This document shows positions 32,934 through 43,956 of a stretch of DNA of 64,000 nt, piece by piece. Each line of letters begins with the position of its first letter. The stretch's first letter is position 1. Below the pieces are notes generated by a model, which had not been told where the DNA came from, searched no databases, and was given only the letters and a program-made list of their open reading frames with translations. The translations under genes and the position numbers were made by a program. The stretch is taken from NCBI GenBank assembly GCA_022701365.1, contig JAKUHH010000284.1, positions 744,001-808,000 of the forward strand, written 5' to 3'. The DNA is from Mycocentrospora acerina (taxonomy: Eukaryota; Ascomycota; Dothideomycetes; Pleosporales).

Positions 32934-35376
32934 TGTGCGGAAGGAGGCTTTACAGCGGGTTCCCGTGACCAGAGTCAGGTACGGCTTAGACGTGTGGGCT
33001 AAACGTTTGTGACGTTCGTGGGTCCTCTGCGTACTCTTACGTTATACCTGCCGCCGGATTGGATGGTCGCTTCTAGGGGAACACACAAAGAACATAAGGC
33101 GAGCAGGGTCAAGGCTTGCCGAGTGTCCCCGGGAGTGAGGCTTGTTCTTGGGCAGAAGACGGATAAAACAAATAGGCATGCGACGATAGAAATCAAGTGC
33201 GAGGAATGGGGAGTGGTGAGGTTTAGAGAGGCAGTGAGTGGCTGATAGCACGCAGCGAGGCGTCGCACAGTGAATGATAAGAGCACTATGACCGCACAAC
33301 AACCACGCACAACGCTTATCGCGTGGGCGACCCTGCACTTGCACCTGCACTTGCACTTGCCTAGAGCATGAGACCTGTGCGAATGTCACGGGCCGCTTTG
33401 CACCCATCCAGGCACCACTCGGACGGCGCGGGAGTCATAGCATGACCTGACCGCAGCTGAAAGGCCACGCAGTCTAGCAACCCTTTCATCAGCCTTCGAG
33501 TCCCAGCGCTCCACGTCGCCGCAGCCCGGTGAGGCCCGCAGCCACTCTCGGCATTATTTCTCGATGAAAAAGGCCGAGCGATCAGCAATAGCGTACCGGG
33601 CTCCTACACTTCCCCGATAGGCCCCGCCACCTCCGCGCTTCAGCCCTGCCGCCCCACGCTTCTTTTCTTCTGGAACAAATCCCTCTCCAAAAGACCTAAG
33701 CACACGGCTCAGAGACAACTCGTTTTGGCTCGTGGGCCGCGGGGACATGTTCTGCGGGTTGCAAACCATGATCGCGATCGATCACGCGCAGCCTAACAGC
33801 TCCCTCATCTATCCAAGAATCTGAATGACGCCCAACGACCGTCGTATTTCCATAAAGCCTCTAGCCTCTCAGGAGGCTTATCCTTATCTCCTTGCTGCAC
33901 CCCACAACAGGGTGGCTTGCTAAGGCAACGATGTGATCTTGGTACTGCAAGACAGACACTCGTGCATGCGCGAAGCTCGGAAAGGGCGTCAGCTAAATTC
34001 CAGGATTCACAATCTTGCTAAACACAAAGCATGCACATGCGTCAACTTGGCAATAGTCACGGGACCATCATCGATGCAATCCAGAGCCTCAAAACTAGTT
34101 TAAGCTTCATCAAAGTATTGTGAGGCTAAATAGCCGTTATCCCAATTGTCCCATGCGAGGCGGGATCCTAAGCAGCACCTTCTCCAAAGAGCTTGGTCAG
34201 ACAGCACGTCCACATCTCCCTAGCAAACGTCTGCAAGCAACCCCCATCCAAGTCACGCTGTACAGCAGACAATCACGAAAATCCAACGCACACCTTCCTT
34301 AATAAGCTTGGCTCGAGATGACATTCACAAAACTCCCAAACCATGCAAAACGCCCGACACGGCCAAGAAAATTCACAACAATCGCAAGAAGATCATCTTG
34401 CGATTCCCCACAGCCGTTGCACATCTCCGATCTCTTATGCCCAAGGCGGAAGGTTGTACGGATCCCAAATGCTTCAACAGGAAGGAACCTCCTGTCCGCA
34501 TCAAAAAGGGGAGAACGCTCGAGCCACCAGTATCGACAAAATTTCTCGATTGACAGACAACACACTCTTGCATAGCTGTGAAACGTTCGCAGCGGACCGA
34601 GGCGAGACATAGACCGGCCCCGGAGACCTCGTTAGGAAGGACCATTGTAGTATATTAGAAGCGGCACGGCACAGTCACAGTCAGAAAAGTTTTTTTTCTT
34701 AATTCATGTTGTTGCATTTTTTTTGGTTCATGTTCCCCTCATCGTTCGTCATGTTATTGCATGTTTCGCTCAACTCTGCCTCGAACTCGCTTCGCCCACA
34801 CAGGGCCAGAGGCAAACAATATCCCACTTACACATCCAAAAACAGGTAAAAGCAGCAAACCCGGGTTATCGACCCTATTCAAAACAAAAACGCCGTGAAA
34901 TCCATAATACACCCGCTGAGCGAGGAGGATCCGATCACACAAAACATTTAATAAGCCGCCGCCTTTGTCGAGGCTAGAGCGGGTTCAGCAAAAAAACAAA
35001 TACGACGTGGCTTGAGAAGGGTAAGAATCTGCCAGCAAAAGGGTCCTATGTACTGCAGGGCACCCTGTCGATCCTACGTGGCGATTCTCCCGACCGGCCG
35101 TGACGCTTTGTGCGGAAGAAGAAAAGTCGCAACCGAAATTTTTCAAAAAACCGACCGATACTGGATGTCGATGCAGGAATTACAAAACTAATATGAGGAT
35201 GCAAGTAAGTCGAAAGAGAAAATGACGCTTTGAAAGGTTCGTGTCCAACGCTGCATCAAATGACTGTCGTGATCATATCTCGACAATTCGTAACATGGCG
35301 CATAAGCTGAGAAGCGTGGCGTCGTATGCGGCGTGGCATGCAGAAAGGTGAACGAGAGGCGCAAGTACGTGTCGTC
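32934..35376. other. Long intergenic region
   Basis: About 2.4 kb. It holds a (TGCACT)-like short tandem repeat at 33333-33360. The plus frame at ~34222-34553 (ending PPVSTKFLD) has coding-like codon use but no ATG and no family. Nothing else recognised. Confidence 0.45.
33333..33360 (+). repeat. Short hexamer tandem repeat
   Basis: About four and a half imperfect copies of TGCACT/TGCACC in the 5' flank of the disordered-protein gene. Confidence 0.6.
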
Positions 35377-37910
35377 TCAGTAAGTCTCGCCGTCGTCGGT
35401 CCAGCCAGCTTCACTCCCATCCATGACACTCGTTATGCGGCCTTGGTGTTCTGCCATGTGAGGTCCACCTTCAACACTTCGTATACTTCTGATCTTCTTG
35501 CCTTGCACACCTCGTGGACTCGATATGTGGCCACCTTCAGGAGTGAAGCGCTTTTGTCGGTGACGGTTGTAGTGGAAGTCAATATCGCTCTCAGGTGGGC
35601 CATCTGACTGCTCAGAAAATGTCTCCCAATTCTCACTCCCAGACTGCATTGTTGCGCCCGTACCAGTCGAGGATGTTTGCGATGATTGCGAGAGGTGACG
35701 ACTGCTACTTGACGATACTGATGGGGCAGCGTACGTTGGGGTATAGGCTGCGCGCACGCTTGGGGTATATGACATGTAGGAGCGGTCGTCATATGGATCC
35801 TCTGGTGCTATGTTTCGCACAATGCTATCGCTGCGGTCACCACGGTTAAATTCAAAGCGGTTCATGGGAGTTTCGGAAGGGTCCGGTGGAACAAAAAGAT
35901 CCTTCATTCGTGGAGGAGGAGCCATGGGAGGAGGCATGCTTCTCAACGTTGCTGAATCTCCTCGTGAATGCATAGTAGGTCGACGTTCAGGTGACTGACC
36001 GCCTTGGGGTAGGCCTTTGAGTGTAGAACGGGAAGGAATCTTGCTAGGACTTCTTGAGCCAGAGGCTGCAGACACAGAGCCAACAAGAGGGTTACGGGAT
36101 ACACTGGCAGCAAAGTTTGATACGGGTGTTTTTGCTCGACTTATTTGAGTACCATGTATGGTCCCTGCGCGGCTACGATGAGAATCGCTACGTTGTAATG
36201 AGTTATTGCGATGCAGAGACTCGGTGCTCGCTGAAATATTCGATACAGGTGTCTTCGCTCGGCTGATGGATTGTCCGTGAATAGTTCCAGCGCGGCTTCG
36301 AGTCTCAGACCTTGGAGGAGCTACTTGTTTCACTGGCATGGAGGCATTCGAGGGTGTCTTTGCTCGCGGCGGGGCAGCTTTCGAGGCAGCAGCATAGAGT
36401 TCATCCAGATATCGCTGGCCATGGACATAGAACGGTCGGCCATACTCATCTTCGTAGTTCTCCAGCGAACTCTTCAGGTCCTGTAACACAGTTAGTTATC
36501 TAGTCACAATGTTCATAGTGTTTTCATACTGCTTCGATCTTTGGGAGTTCCTTTGCAATTCGCTTTCGCATCTTCTCCTCTCGCAACAGCTTTCCTGGGT
36601 CTCGCTTCTCGCCCTTGTTACCGCGTCCCAACAGACGCGAGGCATCCTGACTAGATTGTTGAAGGTCATCGCGCTCCTTGATCAGTTCGCGGTGGCGGTC
36701 AATCCTCTGTAGCATGGGTAGTCGCTGCTCCTTCAGTGCTTCTAGACGGGCAATCTCAGCCTCGTGCGCCGAGAGCAAAGCGTCTGTGCAAACATCAGAA
36801 AAGGCAGGTGTGAAGTCGAGCATCTCCTCCTCCGAGAAGTAAAGAGTGTCCCAGAGCTCCTGCAACTTGCATCGTGCCTCTTCGATGAAGAGATGTAGAT
36901 TTTGGCGTTTAAGTTCATTTAGTCTGACCAACTCATCCTCATACTCATTGATGGCGCGCAGACCGCACCCGCGGTTGCTCGCAAGGAACTGCTTGCGCTC
37001 GCGTTGCTCAATGCCCAGTCTATCCCACAGGTCCTCGATGGTGTTGCGCAATTGATTTAATCGTCGTTCCCGGTTTCGCTTCTCATCGACGAGTCGCTCC
37101 TTCGTGGCCTTTAGACGCATCAAGTCCTCCTTGTGCAAGCCTAGCTGTTCTGGTGCATCACGGTGACATTGCACGATTGCGCTGTCTGTTTGTGCCTGAG
37201 GTGTTCCCAGCTCCGCCCAGAGTTGTATGATTTCTTGACATAAGGCTTTGACTGTGTTTAGGCGACGTGTGTACTCTTCGTAGACTCGTGTGAATTCGCT
37301 ATCCAGCTTGGAAACGTAAGAAGGAGAGATATCGAACGAAGGTGAGACGGGCGCGTTCGGCGCCGTGGGCGGTAGCTTGATTTCGACAAAGGAAGTCTCG
37401 AGGTGTGAAGCATAGGAGTCAAGGGCCTCGGCGAGTTCTGCAGTGTGTTAGTCTAGGACGACAAATGGTGAAAGGGGGTGCTTACTCCGCACTTGCTCAA
37501 AACGCTCACGGTGCATCTTGCTAATCTGGCTGTACTTCTCCTTCAATCCCTGCAGACAGCGCGTCAAGGGGTATGTGATGTGCTTGTCTTCGTGGTCCTC
37601 GTAGTTGGGATTGGCCTTGTTGTCTTCCAGGGACGCCTCCATCTGCTTGATCGTCTTGACCAGGCGGTGAGCTTCTTCTGTCATCTCATGTTTTTCGCTC
37701 GTGACCTGGCGCAACTGGTTATGAAGCGTCTCAGATAACGCAGAGAAGAGCTAGAACACACTGTCAGCTGTGTCCAAGGAATATGCGCAATCGTCCTACC
37801 TCTGCCTCGCGGGAGTCGCGCTCATGACTGGGCACGCCGATGTCGTCAAACAAGCCATGCAGCTGGCTAATAATGGTGGTGACCTGCTGGGCGAGGTAGC
37901 TGGTGTCCAT
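35377..37910 (-). CDS. ASE1: Anaphase spindle midzone protein Ase1/PRC1/MAP65
   Basis: Microtubule-bundling protein that crosslinks antiparallel microtubules at the spindle midzone. Four exons, 37800-37910, 37486-37750, 36530-37437 and 35377-36480, with 47-49-base introns in phase, give 795 residues. The long N-terminal half is alpha-helical coiled coil (LHGLFDDIGVPSHERDSREAE, LVKTIKQMEASLEDN, LKATKERLVDEKRNRERRLN). The MAP65 microtubule-binding spectrin region includes ELWDTLYFSEEEMLDFTP, and GKLLREEKMRKRIAKELPK closes the helical part. The C-terminal ~330 residues are disordered, basic and rich in SP/TP sites. They contain a duplicated unit (SRAGTIHG..ISRAKTPVSN) at about tail residues 65-85 and 106-126. 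Those sites look like CDK targets, in keeping with the known CDK/phosphatase control of Ase1. Confidence 0.93.
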
Positions 37911-39432
37911 TGCGACTGCAGACCGCGCACAGGTTGTGGTTTGCGCACGCGCTCCACCAGCGAAGTGTGTATTGGGTGGGGCCTCCAACGATCTTCGCGA
38001 GTGTGAAATGTGGTTTTGGGCTATGCCGAGCTAGGTAGTGGTGTCGAAACGCAAGTGCCAAGTGGACTGATTGCAATGCACTGTAAAAAGAAAGAAACCG
38101 CCTGAGCGCTACAGGCTTTCAAATTAACAAGGGATGGAGAATGTATAAATGCGCTGGCAAAAAGTGGAGGTGATGCAATGTTGGAGATGTGCGTCGTTCG
38201 CGCTGGGGCGGCCTGGGTGATCAATGGCGGCCGTGTTGGTTTATTTTGGGAAACTTGTGTTGATTGGTTAGTTGCCATGGTGACCAACAACCATGTACAA
38301 TATTGCGGAGTACCGTTTCATCTCAGCTGCCAGTGCACCACTTAACACCAAGGAACGGATCAGGAACAGGCTGAAAATGCTGTGCAGCATGCAACCTTGC
38401 AGCGATGACGATGAACGCCGTATAGAAGGAACGATTGGCTTTCGGAGATCGGCATGGCAGATCTTTACACTGCAGAATACCACATCCAGTCTCTCGTAGA
38501 AGAGATCCGAGAGTCGCTGCCGAACAAAAGCAATACGTACCCGTTGAAGACGCTTCCATGTTGTACAATTTTTTGTAACACAGGATTACAGTCACCCGAA
38601 ACTCAACGATCGTCATAATCGTGGCTTGGTAATTTTGGTGGCTGGCTGTTGGACGTAAACAAACTGGGATTTAACCTTGAACGATGGGATTGCTGGACAT
38701 GGGAACATCTTAGCGTCAACCACTTCGTTGAACTACCCACACACAACACGCCATCTTGATTGGCGATGACCCCGGGACGCTCCTCCGTCGGCATTCCCTC
38801 GATCAACAACTCAACCATAAGCCATCCCAAAGAATACTGTCAGAACCGAATCTCAGCAGACCTAGCCATATGGAGGTTGATTACTATTCAAAGCTTGAGA
38901 AATAAATCGTATAGAACATGGAAGTTACGCGCCCGCAGAGTAGGGGTATATAAGAAACCAGTCAACCATAGCCGTTGCCATGCGAGACTTTGCAATTCCG
39001 TATGTTACCATGTTGACGTCGTCAGGAGCAACAGACATCTGTGTAGCCCATCTGACATACCTTTTAATTACTGCCGCTCAATGCAGCCGGGTTTGGGCGA
39101 CGATTACTGCTTACCATGATGGTTTTGACATGTTCCTCCACACGAAGTACGCTTGTCTACCTTCAGCAATTCAGTCCAATTGATCGTAACGTCGTGCACG
39201 TGTTTTCGCGTAATCCTTGTTCTCTGTTTCCGCCACTCGAAGCCCTCTTTCTCTACAACCAGCAAAACCATGACTCCTTCTAGACCACTCTTGCACATGT
39301 GGACGATCGACAATTAAATGTCTTGGCGTCTTGAATTGCGCATTCACCTTCAACTTCGCCACTCCTGGTTATACACGCGCCGGTCAAGCGCAACTGCACA
39401 AGTCCGCTTGACGATATCCCACCACTGTTACC
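37911..39432. other. Intergenic region between divergent genes
   Basis: About 1.5 kb containing the promoters of ASE1 (minus) and the DUF4211 gene (plus). Only short frames without recognisable domains. Confidence 0.45.
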
Positions 39433-41436
39433 ATGCCGCCTAAGCGTGCGCGCGACCGCAAACGTCAGACAAAACTTGATTTTTCGAAATCTTCACCTGT
39501 CGCAGCCGCAGTCGCAGTCGCAAAGTCTTCGCCCGTCCAACCCGTGCGATCTGTACAAGGCAAAGTCGCAAACCATGCGCCAGTTAAAGCCTCGAAAAAC
39601 TCGCTCGTTTACTCATCCAGTGACGATGAACTCCAAACCCAAACGAACAAAGGGATGCGATTGGGCATGCCCGCGAAGAGCATCAAAAACGGGATGTTTG
39701 GAAGCTCAGAAGTGGATGTCGCGTCGTTGTCATCAGAGTCTGCCTCATCTGAGATTGAGGTGGAGAAAGTAAAGGCACCTGTCAGCCGGAAGAGACGCCG
39801 TGCTGGAGGTAGTAGTGGTGAGGAAGAAGGAAAGTCAAGTATGACTGTAATTCGAACAAAGCGAACGAGGAGTCAATCTCCAGTCGCGCAGGTATCAGAA
39901 GATGAGGCCGTGTATGTGCAGCCACACAAGAAACAGCGTAAGATCACAAGGAGACGGTCTACACCAGTTGAGGAGCCTGAAGAGCACATACCGCCACGCA
40001 GTACAAGGCGCAAACCCGCAGAGAAGCAATCTACCTTTGTCGAGAAAGTAGAAGAACAAACACCACCACGGAGTAAGCGGCGTAGAATTGCAGCCAGGCG
40101 ACCTTCTACACCAGTGGAGGATGAGGATGAGGATACAGAGGAGCATGCGAAGCATGGTGACGAGAGCGGAGTTGACACTGAAGTTGACAACGATGAAAGG
40201 AACGAGTTGAATGAGGAACTTGCATTCCTTCGGTCATCCCCACCGCCGGACAGAGGCAGATTAAGAAGTACACATGAGAAGCCTAAAAACAAGCGGCAGC
40301 AAGCCTTGGAGGCTCTCAAGAAGCGACGCGCAGGTACTCAAGAGCCATCCTCCGATCGTGCGACTCCAGGGCGCATTCGGCGCATAGTAGTCGAATCCTC
40401 ATCAGACTCTGAACTTGAAGTCATCAAAGAAGAGCCAGGGAGCGACCTAAACATTCTCCAAGACAGTGAGGGTGATAGTTCAGATGCATCAGAAGATAGC
40501 TCTGAAGGTGATGATGACGGCGAAGAAGAACCACAGCGAACCAATGTGTTCGATATGTTCCAAGAAGATGACAATGATGCGAATTTTATTGACGATGATC
40601 CCAATGCCCTCATCGGTGCCCCTGAGGGCGATGAATCGGAGGCTCACCTTCCTTTAGAATTCTCCTCGCTCTCGCGCGCCAAACCCAAAGAACTCTTTAA
40701 GTTCGCAGTCGAATGGATGGTGATGAAGAAGATCCACCCTGCTTTCGAGTCCAAAAGTGAACTCTACAACCTTACATTCCGTAAACTCGACGACGAAGTC
40801 AACGGTCTCGCGAATTCAAAGTTTACTTCTGCGGCGTGGACGAGCGACTTCTCTAGGGCTGTGCGTGCCAGACCTGACTTGATGGTAATGGAGATAAGTA
40901 GGGGACTGAGAGACATTGCGGATGCGCACTGCGAGGCATGTAATCGACGAAACCACCCAGCGTCATGGGAACTCATGCTACAAGGCACTCCGTACGACAA
41001 ACACACACTAGAACCTATTGAGAACGACTCTGATTCAGACGACTCCGATTCCGATATTTCTGCATCTGACGCAGGTGCGGGAGAGAAACCATTCTATGAT
41101 GCCACTGGCCAGCGTCTCCCCTCAGAATCCCACCGCTTCACCCTCGGCTCAACGTGCAAGGCTAACGCGCAAGTTGCGCACACGCTGCACCATTGGCGCT
41201 ATCATCTTTACTCCTGGGTTAAAGACTACCTCGCCCGCGAAGGCCATGTCACTGCAGAAAAGTTGGTAAAGAGAGAGAAATGGAGTGATCGAAAGAGAGA
41301 CAAGGCAGCACGTAAGATTGTGGATGCCATGGAAAGTGGAGGTGAAATCAAAAAGCTGTACTCGCTCTATAGGGACCAGGTCAAATTTGCAGTTGAGGCG
41401 GCGAACGACTTCGGTAGGGGTTGGGGCAGACGATAG
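39433..41436 (+). CDS. DUF4211-domain nuclear protein
   Basis: Single-exon protein of 667 residues. The first ~370 residues are low-complexity, alternating basic and acidic, with a three-fold imperfect repeat (RRRSTPVEEPEEHIPPRSTRR, then QSTFVEKVEEQTPPRSKRR, then RRPSTPVEDEDED) and long acidic blocks. The ordered region from ~390 to ~520 resembles DUF4211: LEFSSLSRAKPKELFKFAVEW, FTSAAWTSDFSRAVRARPDL, and the Cys pair CEACNRRNHPASWELMLQGTPY. After a second acidic linker come a Cys/His-containing segment (GSTCKANAQVAHTLHHWRYH) and a basic C-terminus. The N-terminal RKRQTKLDF resembles a PCNA-interacting motif with a shortened aromatic end. Role in chromatin is plausible but unproven. Confidence 0.8.
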   Translation: MPPKRARDRKRQTKLDFSKSSPVAAAVAVAKSSPVQPVRSVQGKVANHAPVKASKNSLVYSSSDDELQTQTNKGMRLGMPAKSIKNGMFGSSEVDVASLSSESASSEIEVEKVKAPVSRKRRRAGGSSGEEEGKSSMTVIRTKRTRSQSPVAQVSEDEAVYVQPHKKQRKITRRRSTPVEEPEEHIPPRSTRRKPAEKQSTFVEKVEEQTPPRSKRRRIAARRPSTPVEDEDEDTEEHAKHGDESGVDTEVDNDERNELNEELAFLRSSPPPDRGRLRSTHEKPKNKRQQALEALKKRRAGTQEPSSDRATPGRIRRIVVESSSDSELEVIKEEPGSDLNILQDSEGDSSDASEDSSEGDDDGEEEPQRTNVFDMFQEDDNDANFIDDDPNALIGAPEGDESEAHLPLEFSSLSRAKPKELFKFAVEWMVMKKIHPAFESKSELYNLTFRKLDDEVNGLANSKFTSAAWTSDFSRAVRARPDLMVMEISRGLRDIADAHCEACNRRNHPASWELMLQGTPYDKHTLEPIENDSDSDDSDSDISASDAGAGEKPFYDATGQRLPSESHRFTLGSTCKANAQVAHTLHHWRYHLYSWVKDYLAREGHVTAEKLVKREKWSDRKRDKAARKIVDAMESGGEIKKLYSLYRDQVKFAVEAANDFGRGWGRR

Positions 41437-42381
41437 GCAATTCGGAAGATGGCATTGGTCAAACCCTTTTGGAAAATGTGGTATTCTAACTTTCAGTTTG
41501 GATGATCGGCCATATTCAGGCGATTTCTATAGGTTCTGGACATGGTTGTTGCGGGTCACCGACGACTCCTAGCTAGAACAATCTACTCTAAATTAGAGAT
41601 CAATCCACTTCAGAATAGAGCCCTTATTGGTTCCACAGGATTGTTGAAAGCTTCATTATCCACGACACAGAGACATTGAAATCCCAGCAGACTAGTCAAT
41701 GTGTAAGACGTGAGACTATGTCCATTTGCGTTGGTCTTGGGCCACTCTACACCAGGTAGTGTAGCAGACATCTTGGTGTTAAAGAGAACTGAAATGAAGT
41801 TGAGTGGCGACGCGACCATTAACATTCTGAGGATCTCGAATCGGGATGGCATTCACCAGGCATCGAACGTGATGAATCCCACTGAAGAAGCTGGTATAAG
41901 GTGATAAGGGAGTGAATATAGGAATGGGGCTCTCGCAGTTTGTATCTCGCATAAAATAGTTTGCTCACCATCTCGTTTTCACGTGAGGTGGGCAGAATCC
42001 TATCCATCTTCTCCCATCTTTATCATATCGATTCTATAACTCATAGTTGAATCGGTTGCTTCCTTGAACATTAGAAAAAGCGTTTTTATGAGAGGAAGCA
42101 ATCGTAGGAATTTTGCGAGTTCACTCAGAATGTAGACAAGCCTATATTGATTGATAGTCTTGCAAAGGTCATAGAGCAAGAGTGAACCAAGATATTAATT
42201 CATCATTAAGTAGTAGTATGAATCTTGTCATAAATGTAGGATATAATCGCAACTCACCCAAGTATCGCATGCGTCTGCAATGCTTTCCCAAACGCCACTA
42301 ATCAAACCGTATCGTGTCATACCATTAGATATTAACTTCAACGCTAATCATAATCGTAAACCCAATTAGTTATTTCCCCGC
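41437..42381. other. Intergenic region between convergent genes
   Basis: AT-leaning spacer with only short chance frames. Confidence 0.5.
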
Positions 42382-43956
42382 TTACAAAGTGATGAATATT
42401 GTCCGCCCCAAACTCGGCACACCATCGGCGCTGACAGCGAACAGGTACCATGCACCGGTTAGCATAATACCCGGATCGCCCAAAATGGGCAATGTAACGT
42501 CGCTATCACCAGTAACCTGTGGTGTGAGCGGTATGCGCCTCTGATCTGTGTTCGTGCTGTGCGTAGCACTTCCGATGCGGAGCAACGCGAACTTAACGCC
42601 CTTGGCTGGGCCCTGCATCTTGACCCTAATACGACCTCCTGCTTTAACAGTTATGCCTTCAACGATATCGGTGATGACAAGGCGAGCGGCGCCGGTGGTG
42701 AGATATGGAGGAGTGAAGATCTCGCCGTTTAGGTGGTCGGCAGTATCGATACAGCTGACTGATTCTCCGGCACCAGAGTCCCAGCAAAGACCGCCGCCGC
42801 CGGTGAATACTCGCCCATCAGCAAGGAGCACGGAAGTTGAGTGGTAGTTCCGTGGGACTGCTGCTGGGGCAAGCATGGTGTATGTTTTAGTGACGGGATC
42901 GAATATCTCGGCTTCCAGGACGGCTTCAATATCAGTGAAGCCCTTGGCCCATTGCTGACCGCCAGTGATTAGGATCTTGCCATCAGGAAGAACTACAGCG
43001 TTGGAAAATGCGCGCTTCTTGTGCATATCTGGTAGTCGTTCAACCTTTGGGGGGGCGCCAACCTGACCAATATCGATCAGATGACCAATACTAAGGCCTG
43101 CAGAGTCACCATAGTGATTCGAGCCGCCAGCTGTGAAGATTCTGCCAACGTCGTACATGACGTTAACACCACACATGGCATCGTTATCTGGATCACGAAT
43201 ACCGGCAGGGGTAGTACTGCCTTGACCGTCTGTGAAGTACCAGTTCATGGCCCTACTAGGGCCAGCCTGAAGAACGGAGCCATTCTGCCATGGGAAGAGC
43301 TAGGATGATGTTAGAATCCATCTTTCGAATAGGTTTGATGTACTCACCCATGCATGGTTGTCCTGGTGGAATATACCACCCTTATCGTTTGTCAACATGG
43401 GCTCGACAGCGGCACCAGGGAGAAGAGTCCACTCGTTCTTAGCCGGGTCATAAATCTCTCCCATCTTTCCGCCAAGAGGACCTGACCAAGACCCGCCGAT
43501 CGTGAAGATCTTTCCGTTTGAAAGAATCGCGGAACTTTGATATCCACGCTGAATCTTCATATCGGCGCCAGAAACAAATTGGTTCGTTGCTGGTACATAT
43601 ATACTAGTTTTCTCGGCATTGCTACCACCAGTGATGATTACTCTTCCGTCACCAAGAATACTCATTCCAGGGCAGAACATGTCATGTTTGGTGTTGGAGA
43701 CCTGACGCTGGGATATCGCTCCGGTGTTGGTATTGTATTCTGCAAACTGTGTGTATCCTCGTTCACCTCCAAACGCAGTTGGGGACCAGGCAGAGTATGC
43801 CAACATTCGAGTTGAATAGGGAACCTCCGGGACGATAAAAATGCCGACGGGGATGATGGGGAAGGTTATTATTTCGCTCCATTTTCCTTGAGCGAGTGCA
43901 GTGGGAAGCAAGATTTGTGCCAGCAGCACCGCTGTACTCCTTAAACGGGAAAACAT
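42382..43956 (-). CDS. Secreted galactose-oxidase-type copper radical oxidase (AA5)
   Basis: Extracellular mononuclear copper enzyme that oxidises primary alcohols such as galactose to aldehydes with release of hydrogen peroxide. Two exons, 43348-43956 and 42382-43299, in phase over 48 bases, give 508 residues. Residues 1-22 form a signal peptide (LLAQILLPTALA). Seven Kelch-type blades and a C-terminal immunoglobulin-like domain follow. All active-site residues of the family are present: Cys95 in DMFCPGM and Tyr139 in RGYQSS (the cross-linked cofactor pair), Trp157 in GGSWSG as stacking residue, Tyr355-His356 in PRNYHSTS, and His450 in SATHSTNTDQRR. The N-terminal carbohydrate-binding domain of Fusarium galactose oxidase is absent. 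Trp at 157 favours galactose-type over aliphatic-alcohol oxidases, but substrate is inferred. Confidence 0.93.

Noticed and set aside
34222..34553. Plus-strand frame ending PPVSTKFLD with coding-like codon use
   Set aside because: No ATG, no clear acceptor upstream, overlapped by equally long frames on the other strand; could be an internal exon but unsupported.
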